DNA of 64,000 bases from Lepidurus packardi. Its lineage: Eukaryota > Arthropoda > Branchiopoda > Notostraca > Triopsidae. Position numbers and translations under genes: made by a program. Shown here in pieces: positions 46,301 through 58,300 of the stretch. Where the stretch lies: NCBI GenBank assembly GCA_023053545.1, contig JAKZAN010000145.1, positions 21,637 to 85,636 on the forward strand. Direction: 5' to 3'. Under the pieces are notes generated by a model. The model saw only the letters and a program-made list of their open reading frames with translations. It was not told the origin of the DNA and made no database searches. Position 1 is the first letter of the stretch, and the number at the start of each line of letters is the position of its first letter.

Positions 46301-49300
46301 TCCGTAAGGAATTAATTCAGTCCGTAATGTAATAATTCAGTCCGTAAGGAATTAATTCAGTCCGTAATGGATTAATTAAGTCCGTAAGGAATTAATTCAG
46401 TCCGTACGAAATTAAATCAGTCCGTAAGGAATTCATTCAGTCCGTAAGGAATTAATTCAGTAAGAAAGGAATTCAATCAATCCTAAAGAATTAATTCAGT
46501 CCGTGAGGAACTAATTCAGTCCGTAAGGAATTAATTCAGTCCGTAAGGAATTAATTTAGTCCGTAAGAAATTAATTAACTCCGTAAGGAATTAATTAAGT
46601 CCGTAAGGAATTAATTAAATCCGTACGGAATTAATTCAGTCCGTAAGGAATTAATTTAGTCCGTAAGGATTTAATTCAGTCCGTAAGGTATTAATTAAGT
46701 CCGTAAGGAATTAATTCAGTCCGTAAGGAATAAGTTCAGTACGTAAGGAATTAATTAAGTCCGTAATGGATTAATTCAGTACGAACGGAATTCAATCAAT
46801 CCTAAAGAATTAATTCAGTCCGTAAGGAAATAATTCAGTCCGTAAGGAAATAATTCAGTCCGTAAGGAATTAATTCAGTCCGTTAGGAATTAATTCAGTC
46901 CGTAACGAATTAATTAAGTCCATAATGAATTAATTCAGTCCGTAAGGAATTAATTCAGTCCGTAAGAATTACTTTAGTCCGTAAGGAATTAATTAAGTCC
47001 GTAAGGAATTAATTCAGTCCGTAGCGAATTAATTAAGTCCATAATAAATTAATTCAGTCCGTAAGGAATTAATTCAGTCCGTAAGGAATTAATTTAGTCC
47101 GTAAGGAATTAATTAAGTCCGTAAGGATTTAATTCAGTCCGTAAGGTATTAATTCAATCCGTAAGGAGTTAATTCAGTCCGTAAGGAATTAATTCAGTCC
47201 GTAAGGAATAACTTCAGTACGTAAGGAAATAATTCAGTCCGTAATGGATTAATTAAGTCCGTAATGAATTAATTCAGTCCGTATGAAATTAATTCAGTCC
47301 GTAAGGAATTAATTAAGGAATTAATTCAGTCCGTAAGGAATTAATTCAGTAAGAACGGAATTCAATCAATCCTAAAGAATTAATTCAGTCCGTAAGGAAA
47401 TAATTCAGTCCGTAAGGAATTAATTCAGTCCGTAAGGAATTAATTCAGTCCATAAGGAATTAATTCAGTCCGTAAGGAATTAATTCAGACCGTAAGGAAA
47501 TAATTAAGTCCGTAAGGAATTAATTCAGTCCGTAAGGAATTAATTCAGTCCGTAATGAATTAATTCAGTCCGTAAGGAATTAATTTAGTCCGTAAGAAAT
47601 TAATTAACTCCGTAAGGAATTAATTAAGTCCGTAAGGAATTAATTAATTCCGTAAGGAATTAATTAAGTCCGTAAGGAATTAATTCAGTCCGTAAGGTAT
47701 TAATTCAGTCCGTAAGGAATTAATTAAGTCCGTAAGGAATTAGTTCATTCCGTAAGAAATTAATTCAGTCCGTAATGGATTATTTCAGTCCGTAATTAAT
47801 TAATTCAGTCCGTAAGGAATTATTTCAGTCCGTAATTAATTCATTCATTCCTTACGGAATTAATTAAGTCCATAATGAATTAATTCAGTCCGTAAGGAAT
47901 TAATTCAGTCCGTAAGGAATTAATTAAATCCGTACGGAATTAATTCAGTACGTAACGAATTAATTAAGTCCATAATGAATTAATTCAGTCCGTAAGGAAT
48001 GAATTCAGTCCGTAAGGAATTAATTAAATCCGTACGGAATTAATTCAGACCGTAAGGAATTAATTCAGTCCGTAAAGAATGAATTCCGTCCGTAAGGAAT
48101 TAGTAAGGTATGTAAGGAATTAATTCAGTCCGTAAGGAATCAATTCAGTCCGTAATGAATTAATTCAGTCCGTAAGGAATTAATTTACTCCGTAAGGAAT
48201 TAATTAAGTCCGTAAGGAATTAATGCAGTCCGTAAGGAATTAATGCAGTCCGTAAGGAATTAATGCAGTCCGTAAGGAATTAATTCTGTCAGTAAGGATT
48301 TAATTCAGTCCGTAAGGTATTAATTCAGTCCGTAAGTAATTATTTCAGTCCGTAAGTAATTAATTCAGTCCGTAAGTAATTATTTCAGTCCGTAAGTAAT
48401 TAATTCAGTCCGTAAGGAATTAATTCAATAAGAAAGGAATTCAATCAATCCTAAAGAATTAATTCAGTCCGTAACGAATTAATTAAGTCCGAAAGGAATT
48501 AATTAAGTCCGTAAGGAATTAATTAAGTCCGTAAGGAATTAATTCAGTCCGTAAGGAATAAGTTCAGTACGTAAGGAATTAATTCAGTCCGTAATCGATT
48601 AATTAAATCCGTAATTAATTAATTCAGTCCGTATGAAATTAATTCATTCCGTAAGGAATTAATTAAGGAATTAATTCAGTCCGTAAGGAATTAATTCAGT
48701 CCGTAAAGAATTAATTCAGTCCGTAAGGAATTAATTCAGTCCGTAAGGAATTAATTCTGTCCGTAAGGATTTAATTCATTCCGTAAGGTATTAATTCTGT
48801 CCGTAAGGAATTACTTCAGTCCGTAGTTAATTCATTCCTTACGGAAATAATTCAGTCCGTAAGGAATTAATTAAGTCCGTAAGGAATTAATGCAGTCCGT
48901 AAGGAATTAATGCAGTCCGTAAGGAATTAATGCAGTCCGTAAGGAATTAATTCTGTCCGTAAGGATTTAATTCAGTCCGTAAGGTATTAATTCAGTCCGT
49001 AAGGAATTAATTCAGTCCGTAAGTAATTAATTCAGTCCGTAAGGAATTAATTCAATAAGAAAGGAATTCAATCAATCCTAAAGAATTAATTCAGTCCGTA
49101 AGGAATTAATTAAGTCCGAAAGGAATTAATTAAGTCCGTAAGGAATTAATTAAGTCCGTAATGAATCAATTAAGTCCATAAGGAATTAATTCAGTCCGTA
49201 AGGAATTAATTAAGTCCGTAAGGAATTAATTAAGTTCGTAAGGAATTAATTCAGTGTATAAAAAATTAATTCAGTCTGTAAGGAATTAAATCAGGCCGTA

Positions 49301-49390
49301 GGGAATTAATTCAGTCTGTAAGGAATTAAATCAGGTCGAAAGGAATTAATTAAGTCCGTAAGAAATTGATTCAGTCCGTAAGGAATTAAT
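41880..49390 (+). repeat. Large satellite duplication, about 3.3-3.8 kb x 2
   Basis: Markers in 41.9-45.5 kb recur in 45.4-49.4 kb. TCAGGCCGTAGGG at 42001 and 45541 gives 3540; CGTAAGAATTACTTTAG at 43581 and 46961 gives 3380; GAATAACTTCAGTACG and TAGTAAGGTA (44761/48101) give 3340; CCGTAGTTAATTCATTCC near 44991 and 48832 gives about 3840. The changing offset reflects insertions and deletions of whole monomers. A cluster of three AATGCAGTCCGTAAGG monomers (45058-45118, 48222-48282, 48890-48950) is carried along. Confidence 0.82.
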
Positions 49391-49782
49391 TTAGTCCGTA
49401 AGGATTTAATTCAGTCCGTAAGGTATTAATTAAGTCCGTAAGGAATTAATTCAGTCCGTAAGGAATAAGTTCAGTACGTAAGGAATTAATTAAGTCCGTA
49501 ATGGATTAATTCAGTTCGTATGAAATTAATTCAGTCCGTAAGGAATTAATTCAGTCCGTAAGGAATTAATTCAGTACGAACGGAATTCAATCAATCCTAA
49601 AGAATTAATTCAGTCCGTAAGGAAATAATTCAGTCCGTAAGGAAATAATTCAGTCCGTAAAGAATTAATTCAGTCCGTAAGGAATTAATTAAGTCCGAAA
49701 GGAATTAATTAAGTCCGTAAGGAATTAATTAAGTCCGTAATGAATCAATTAAGTCCATAAGGAATTAATTCAGTCCGTAAGG

Positions 49783-52290
49783 AATTAATTAAGTCCGTAA
49801 GGAATTAATTAAGTTCGTAAGGAATTAATTCAGTGTATCAAAAATTAATTCAGTCTGTAAGGAATTAAATCAGGCCGTAGGGAATTAATTCAGTCTGTAA
49901 GGAATTAAATCAGGTCGAAAGGAATTAATTAAGTCCGTAAGAAATTGATTCAGTCCGTAAGGAATTAATTCAGCCCGTAAGGAATTAATTAAGTCCGTAA
50001 TGAGTCACTTAAGTCCATACGGAATTAATTCACTCCCTAAGTAGTTAATACAAATTCAGTCCGTAAGGAATTAATTAAGTCCGTAAGGAATTAATTCAGT
50101 CCGTATGGAATTAATTCTGTCCGTAATGGATTAATTAAGTCCGTAATTAATTAATTCAGTCCGTATGAAATTAATTCAGTCCGTAAGGAATTAATTAAGG
50201 AATTAATTCAGTCCGTAAGGAATTCAATCAATCCTAAAGAATTATTTCAGTCCGTAAGGAAATAATTCAGTCCGTAAGGAATTAATTCAATCCGTAAGGA
50301 ATTAATTCAGTCCGTAACGAATTAATTAAGTCCATATTGAATTAATTCAGTCCATAAGGAATTAATTCAGTCCGTAAGGAATTAATTAAATCCGTACGGA
50401 ATTAATTCAGACCGTAAGGAATTAATTCAGTAGGTACGGAATTATTTCAGTCCGTAATTAATTCATTCATTCCTTACGGATTTAATTAAGTCCTTAAGGA
50501 ATTAATTCAGTCCGTAAGGAATTAATTCAGTAAGAAAGGAATTCAATCAATCCTAAAGAATTAATTCAGTCCGTAAGGAAATAATTCAGTCCGTAAGGAA
50601 TTAATTCAGTCCGTAAGGAATTAATTTTGTCCGTAAGGAATTAATTCAGTCCGTAATGTCATAATTCAGTCCGTAAGGAATTAATTCAGTTCGTAAAGAA
50701 TTAATTTAGTCCGTAAGGAATTTATATGAGTCCGTAAGGAATTAATTAAGTCCGTAAGGAATTAATTAAGTTCGTAAGGAATTAATTCAGTGTATAAAAA
50801 ATTAATTCAGTTTGTAAGGAATTAAATCAGGCCGTAGGGAATTAATTCAGTCTGTAAGGAATTAAATCAGGTCGAAAGGAATTAATTAAGTCCGTAAGAA
50901 ATTGATTCAGTCCGTAAGGAATTAATTCAGCCCGTAAGGAATTAATTAAGTCCGTAATGAGTCACTTAAGTCCATACGGAATTAATTCACTCCCTAAGTA
51001 GTTAATACAAATTCAGTCCGTAAGGAATTAATTAAGTCCGTAAGGAATTAATTCAGTCCGTATGGAATTAATTCTGTCCGTAATGGATTAATTAAGTCCG
51101 TAATTAATTAATTCAGTCCGTATGAAATTAATTCAGTCCGTAAGGAATTAATTAAGGAATTAATTCAGTCCGTAAGGAATTCAATCAATCCTAAAGAATT
51201 ATTTCAGTCCGTAAGGAAATAATTCAGTCCGTAAGGAATTAATTCAATCCGTAAGGAATTAATTCAGTCCGTAACGAATTAATTAAGTCCATAATGAATT
51301 AATTCAGTCCATAAGGAATTAATTCAGTCCGTAAGGAATTAATTAAATCCGTACGGAATTAATTCAGACCGTAAGGAATTAATTCAGTAGGTACGGAATT
51401 ATTTCAGTCCGTAATTAATTCATTCATTCCTTACGGATTTAATTAAGTCCTTAAGGAATTAATTCAGTCCGTAAGGAATTAATTCAGTAAGAAAGGAATT
51501 CAATCAATCCTAAAGAATTAATTCAGTCCGTAAGGAAATAATTCAGTCCGTAAGGAATTAATTCAGTCCGTAAGGAATTAATTCTGTCCGTAAGGATTTA
51601 ATTCAGTCCGTAATGTCATAATTCAGTCCGTAAGGAATTAATTCAGTTCGTAAAGAATTAATTTATTCCGTAAGGAATTTATATGAGTCCGTAAGGAATT
51701 AATTAAGTCCGTAAGGAATTAATTAAGTTCGTAAGGAATTAATTCAGTGTATAAAAAATTAATTCAGTCTGTAAGGAATTAAATCAGGCCGTAGGGAATT
51801 AATTCAGTCTGTAAGGAATTAAATCAGGTCGAAAGGAATTAATTAAGTCCGTAAGAAATTGATTCAGTCCGTAAGGAATTAATTCAGCCCGTAAGGAATT
51901 AATTAAGTCCGTAATGAGTCACTTAAGTCCATACGGAATTAATTCACTCCCTAAGTAGTTAATCCAAATTCAGTCCGTAAGGAATTAATTAAGTCCGTAA
52001 GGAATTAATTCAGTCCGTATGGAATTAATTCTGTCCGTAATGGATTAATTAAGTCCGTAATGAATTAATTCAGTCCGTATGAAATTAATTCAGTCCGTAA
52101 GGAATTAATTAAGGAATTAATTCAGTCCGTAAGGAATTCAATCAATCCTAAAGAATTATTTCAGTCCGTAAGGAAATAATTCAGTCCGTAAGGAATTAAT
52201 TCAGTCCGTAAGGAATTAATTCAGTCCGTAACGAATTAATTAAGTCCATAATGAATTAATTCAGTCCGTAAGGAATTAATTCAGTCCGTA
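49783..52290 (+). repeat. Higher-order repeat, 957 bp x 2.6
   Basis: Copies at about 49783-50739, 50740-51696 and a partial third to about 52290. CAGTGTAT(A/C)AAAAATT begins at 49831, 50788 and 51745, GTAGTTAAT(A/C)CAAATTCAG at 50041, 50998 and 51955, and GTAATGTCAT at 50653 and 51610; every step is 957. Private differences (GTGTATCAAAA in copy 1, AATCCAAATT in copy 3) tell the copies apart. A 159-bp duplication of the GGAATTCAATCAATCC segment (52133/52292) ends the series. Confidence 0.92.
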
Positions 52291-53600
52291 AGGAATTCAA
52301 TCAATCCTAAAGAATTATTTCAGTCCGTAAGGAAATAATTCAGTCCGTAAGGAATTAATTCAGTCCGTAAGGAATTAATTCAGTCCGTAACGAATTAATT
52401 AAGTCCATAATGAATTAATTCAGTCCGTAAGGAATTAATTCAGTCCGTAAGGAATTAATTAAATCCGTACGGAATTAATTCAGACCGTAAGGAATTAATT
52501 CAGTAGGTACGGAATTATTTCAGTCCGTAATTAATTCATTCATTCCTTACGGATTTAATTAAGTCCTTAAGGAATTAATTCAGTCCGTAAGGAATTAATT
52601 CACTCGGTAAGGAATTAATTCAGTAAGAAAGGAATTCAATCAATCCTAAAGAATTAATTCAGTCCGTAAGGAAATAATTCAGTCCGTAAGGAATTAATTC
52701 AGTCCGTAAGGAATTAATTCTGTCCGTAAGGAATTAATTCAGTCCGTAATGTCATAATTCAGTCCGTAAGGAATTAATTCAGTCCGTAATGTAATAATTC
52801 AGTCCGTAAGGAATTAATTCAGTCCGTAATGGATTAATTAAGTCCGTAAGGAATTAATTCAGTCCGTACGAAATTAAATCAGTCCGTAAGGAATTCATTC
52901 AGTCCGTAAGGAATTAATTCAGTAAGAAAGGAATTCAATCAATCCTAAAGAATTAATTCAGTCCGTGAGGAACTAATTCAGTCCGTAAGGAAATAATTCA
53001 GTCCGTAAGGAATTAATTCAGTCCGTAAGGAATTAATTCAGTCCGTAGGGAATTAATTCAGTCCGTAAGGAATTAATTCAGTCCGTAAGGAATTAATTCA
53101 GTCCGTAATTAATTAATTCAGTCCGTAAGGAATTAATTCAGTAAGAAAGGAATTCAATCAATCCTAAAGAATTAATTCAGTCCGTAAGGAAATTATTCAG
53201 TCCGTAAGGAATTAATTCAGTCCGTAAGGAATTAATTCAGTAAGAATGGAATTCAATCAATCCTACAGAGTTAATTCAGTCCGTATGGAAATAATTCAGT
53301 CCGTAAGGAATTAATTCAGTCCGTAAGGAATTAATTCAGTCCGTAAGGAATTAATTAAGTCCGTAACTAATTAATTCAGTCCTTATGGAATTAATTCTGT
53401 CCGTAATGGATTAATTAAGTCCGTAATGAATTAATTCAGTCCGTAAGGAATTAATTAAGGAATTAATTCAGTCCGTAAGGAATTAATTCAGTAAGAACGG
53501 AATTCAATCAATCCTAAAGAATTAATTCAGTCCGAAGGAAATAATTCAGTCCGTAAGGAATTAATTCAGTCCGTAAGGAATTAATACAGTCCGTAAGGAA
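52291..53600 (+). repeat. Satellite block, source of a 5.66-kb-distant copy
   Basis: Monomers with a GTAATGTCAT marker at 52746 and a rare dimer variant CAGTAAGAATGG at 53238 followed by CCTACAGAG. The same dimer occurs at 58899, an offset of 5661, which anchors the long duplication described for 58.3-64 kb. No gene is present. Confidence 0.78.
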
Positions 53601-53840
53601 TTAATTCATTCCGTAAGGAATTAATTCAGTCCGTAAGGAATTATTTCAGTCCGTAATTAATTCATTTATTCCTAACGGAATTAATTAAGTCCATAATGAA
53701 TTAATTCAGTCCGTAAGGAATTAATTCATTCCGTAAGGAATTAATTCAGTCCGTAAGGAATTATTTCAGTCCGTAATTAATTCATTTATTCCTAACGGAA
53801 TTAATTAAGTCCATAATGAATTAATTCAGTCCGTAAGGAA
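53601..53840 (+). repeat. Higher-order repeat, 120 bp x 2
   Basis: Bases 53601-53720 and 53721-53840 appear identical: six monomers each, including the TTCATTTATTCCTAACGG variant. The related segment at about 59.3-59.8 kb shows TTCATTTATTCCTAACGG three times (about 59325, 59565 and 59685), so the same unit has also expanded there. Confidence 0.93.
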
Positions 53841-56800
53841 TTAATTCAGTCCGTAAGGAATTAATTAAATCCGTACGGAATTAATTCAGACCGTAAGGAA
53901 TTAATTAAGCACGCAAGGAATTAATTTAGTCCGTAAGGAATTAATTAAGTCCGTAAGGAGTTAATTAAGTCCGTAAGGAATTAATTAAGTCCGTAAGGAA
54001 TTATTTCAGTCCGTAAGGATTTAATTCAGTCCGTAAAGTACTAATTCAGTCCGTAAGGAATTAATTCAGTCCGTAAGTAATTAATTCAGTAAGAACGGAA
54101 TTCAATCAATCCTAAAGAATTAATTCAGTCCGTAAGGAAATAATTCAGTCCGTAAGGAATTCATTTAGTCCGTAAGGAATTAATTCAGTCCGTAAGGAAT
54201 TAATTCAGTCCGTAAGGAATTAATTAAATCCGTACGGAATTAATTCAGTCCGTAAGGAATTAATTCAGTCCGTAATTAATTCATTCATTCCTTACGGATT
54301 TAATTAAGTCCGTAAGGAATTAATTCAGTCCGTAAGGAATTAATTCACTCCGTAAGGAATTAATTCAGTAAGAAAGGAATTCAATCAATCCTAAAGAATT
54401 AATTCAGTCCGTAAGGAAATAATTCAGTCCGTAAGGAATTAATTCAGTCCGTAAGGAATTAATTCAGTCCGTAAGGAATTAATTCAGACCGTAAGGAAAT
54501 AATTAAGTCCGTAAGGAATTAATTCAGTCCGTAAGGAATTAATTAAGGAATTAATTCAGTCCGTAAGGATTTAATTCAGTCTGTAAGGTATTAATTCAGT
54601 CCGTAAGGAGTTAATTCAGTCCGTAAGGAATTAATTCAGTCCGTAAGGAATAACTTCGGTACGTAAGGAAATAATTCAGTCCGTAATGGATTAATTAAGT
54701 CCGTAATGAATTAATTCAGTCCGTATGAAATTAATTCAGTTCGTAAGGAATTAATTAAGGAATTAATTCAGTCCGTAAGGAATTAATTCAGTAAGAACGG
54801 AATTCAATCAATCCTAAAGAATTAATTCAGTCCGTAAGGAAATAATTCAGTCCGTAAGGAATTAATTCAGTCCGTAAGGAATTAATTCAGTCCATAAGGA
54901 ATTAATTCAGTCCGTAAGGAATTAATTCAGACCGTAAGGAAATAATTAAGTCCGTAAGGAATTAATTCAGTCCGTAAGGAATTAATTCAGTCCGTAATGA
55001 ATTAATTCAGTCCGTAAGGAATTAATTTAGTCCGTAAGAAATTAATTAACTCCGTAAGGAATTAATTAAGTCCGTAAGGAATTAATTAAGTCCGTAAGGA
55101 ATTAATTGAGTCCGTAAGGAATTAATTCAGTCCGTAAGGTATTAATTCAGTCCGTAAGGAATTAATTAAGTCCGTAAGGAATTAATTCATTCCGTAAGAA
55201 ATTAATTCAGTCCGTAATGGATTAATTAAGTCCGTAATGAATTAATTCAGTCCGTATGAAATTAATTCAGACCGTAAGGAATTAATTAAGGAATTAATTC
55301 AGTCCGTAAGGAATTAATTCAGTAAGAACGGAATTCAATCTATCCTAAAGAATTAATTCAGTCCGTAAGGAAATAATTCAGTCCGTAAGGAATTAATTCA
55401 GTCCGTAAGGAATTAATTCAGTCCGTAACGAATTAATTAAGTCCATAATGAATTAATTCAGTCCGTAAGGAATTAATTCAGTCCGTAAGGAATTAATTAA
55501 ATCCGTACGGAATTAATTCAGACCGTAAGGAATTAATTCAGTCCGTAAAGAATGAATTCCGTCCGTAAGGAATTAGTTAGGTATGTAAGGAATTAATTCA
55601 GTCCGTAAGGAATCAATTCGGTCCGTAATGAATTAATTCAGTCCGTAAGGAATTAATTTACTCCGTAAGGAATTAATTCAGTCCGTAAGGAATTATTTCA
55701 GTCCGTAATTAATTCATTCATTCCTTACGGAATTAATTAAGTCCATAATGAATTAATTCAGTCCGTAAGGAATTAATTCAGTCCGTAAGGAATTAATTAA
55801 ATCCGTAAGGTATTAATTAAGTCCGTAAGGAATTAATTCAGTCCGTAAGGAATAAGTTCAGTACGTAAGGAATTAATTAAGTCCGTAATGGATTAATTCA
55901 GTTCGTATGAAATTAATTCAGTCCGTAAGGAATTAATTCAGTACGAACGGAATTCAATCAATCCTAAAGAATTAATTCAGTCCGTAAGGAAATAATTCAG
56001 TCCGTAAGGAAATAATTCAGTCCGTAAGGAAATAATTCAGTCCGTAAGGAATTAATTCAGTCCGTTAGGAATTAATTCAGTCCGTAACGAATAAATTAAG
56101 TCCATAATGAATTAATTCAGTCCGTAAGGAATTAATTCAGTCCGTAAGAATTACTTTAGTCCGTAAGGAATTAATTAAGTCCGTAAGGAATTAATTAAGT
56201 CCGTAAGGAATTAATTAAGTCCGTAAGGAATTAATTCAGTCCGTAAGGAATTAATTCAGTCCGTAGCGAATTAATTAAGTCCATAATAAATTAATTCAGT
56301 CCGTAAGGAATTAATTCAGTCCGTAAGGAATTAATTTAGTCCGTAAGGAATTAATTAAGTCCGTAAGGAATCAATTCAGTCCGTAATGAATTAATTCAGT
56401 CCGTAAGGAATTAATTTACTCCGTAAGGAATTAATTAAGTCCGTAAGGAATTAATGCAGTCCGTAAGGAATTAATTCAGTCCGTAAGGAATTAATGCAGT
56501 CCGTAAGGAATTAATTCTGTCCGTAAGGATTTAATTCAGTCCGTAAGGTATTAATTCAGTCCGTAAGTAATTAATTCAGTCCGTAAGTAATTAATTCAGT
56601 CTGTAAGGAATTAATTCAATAAGAAAGGAATTCAATCAATCCTAAAGAATTAATTCAGTCCGTAAGGAATTAATTAAGTCCGAAAGGAATTAATTAAGTC
56701 CGTAAGGAATTAATTAAGTCCGTAAGGAATTAATTCAGTCCGTAAGGAATAAGTTCAGTACGTAAGGAATTAATTCAGTCCGTAATAAATTAATTAAATC

Positions 56801-58300
56801 CGTAATTAATTAATTCAGTCCGTATGAAATTAATTCATTCCGTAAGGAATTAATTAAGGAATTAATTCAGTCCGTAAGGAATTAATTCAGTCCGTAAAGA
56901 ATTAATTCAGTCCGTAAGGAATTAATTCAGTCCGTAAGGAATTAATTCTGTCCGTAAGGATTTAATTCATTCCGTAAGGTATTAATTCTGTCCGTAAGGA
57001 ATTAATTCAGTCCGTAGTTAATTCATTCCTTACGGAAATAATTCAGTCCGTAAGGAATTAATTAAGTCCGTAAGGAATTAATGCAGTCCGTAAGGAATTA
57101 ATGCAGTCCGTAAGGAATTAATGCAGTCCGTAAGGAATTAATTCTGTCCGTAAGGATTTAATTCAGTCCGTAAGGTATTAATTCAGTCCGTAAGGAATTA
57201 ATTCAGTCCGTAAGTAATTAATTCAGTCCGTAAGGAATTAATTCAATAAGAAAGGAATTCAATCAATCCTAAAGAATTAATTCAGTCCGTAAGGAATTAA
57301 TTAAGTCCGAAAGGAATTAATTAAGTCCGTAAGGAATTAATTAAGTCCGTAATGAATCAATTAAGTCCATAAGGAATTAATTCAGTCCGTAAGGAATTAA
57401 TTAAGTCCGTAAGGAATTAATTCAGTTCGTAAAGAATTAATTTAGTCCGTAAGGAATTTATATGAGTCCGTAAGGAATTAATTAAGTCCGTAAGGAATTA
57501 ATTAAGTTCGTAAGGAATTAATTCAGTGTATAAAAAATTAATTCAGTGTATAAAAAATTAATTCAGTCTGTAAGGAATTAAATCAGGCCGTAGGGAATTA
57601 ATTCAGTCTGTAAGGAATTAAATCAGGTCGAAAGGAATTAATTAAGTCCGTAAGAAATTGATTCAGTCCGTAAGGAATTAATTCAGCCCGTAAGGAATTA
57701 ATTAAGTCCGTAATGAGTCACTTAAGTCCATACGGAATTAATTCACTCCCTAAGTAGTTAATACAAATTCAGTCCGTAAGGAATTAATTAAGTCCGTAAG
57801 GAATTAATTCAGTCCGTATGGAATTAATTCTGTCCGTAATGGATTAATTAAGTCCGTAATGAATTAATTCAGTCCGTATGAAATTAATTCAGTCCGTAAG
57901 GAATTAATTAAGGAATTAATTCAGTCCGTAAGGAATTCAATCAATCCTAAAGAATTATTTCAGTCCGTAAGGAAATAATTCAGTCCGTAAGGAATTAATT
58001 CAGTCCGTAAGGAATTAATTCAGTCCGTAACGAATTAATTAAGTCCATAATGAATTAATTCAGTCCGTAAGGAATTAATTCAGTCCGTAAGGAATTAATT
58101 AAATCCGTACGGAATTAATTCAGACCGTAAGGAATTAATTCAGTAGGTACGGAATTATTTCAGTCCGTAATTAATTCATTCATTCCTTACGGATTTAATT
58201 AAAGTCCTTAAGGAATTAATTCAGTCCGTAAGGAATTAATTCACTCCGTAAGGAATTAATTCAGTAAGAAAGGAATTCAATCAATCCTAAAGAATTAATT
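53841..58300 (+). repeat. Satellite block with recurring variant segments
   Basis: Carries segments also seen elsewhere in the right array: CAGTCTGTAAGG at 54577, CGTAAGAATTACTTTAG at 56143, the triple AATGCAGTCC cluster near 57080, and GTGTATAAAAAATT twice in a row at about 57535 and 57555. Together these make it a mosaic of the 41.9-49.4 kb and 58.3-64 kb units. No gene is present. Confidence 0.78.
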
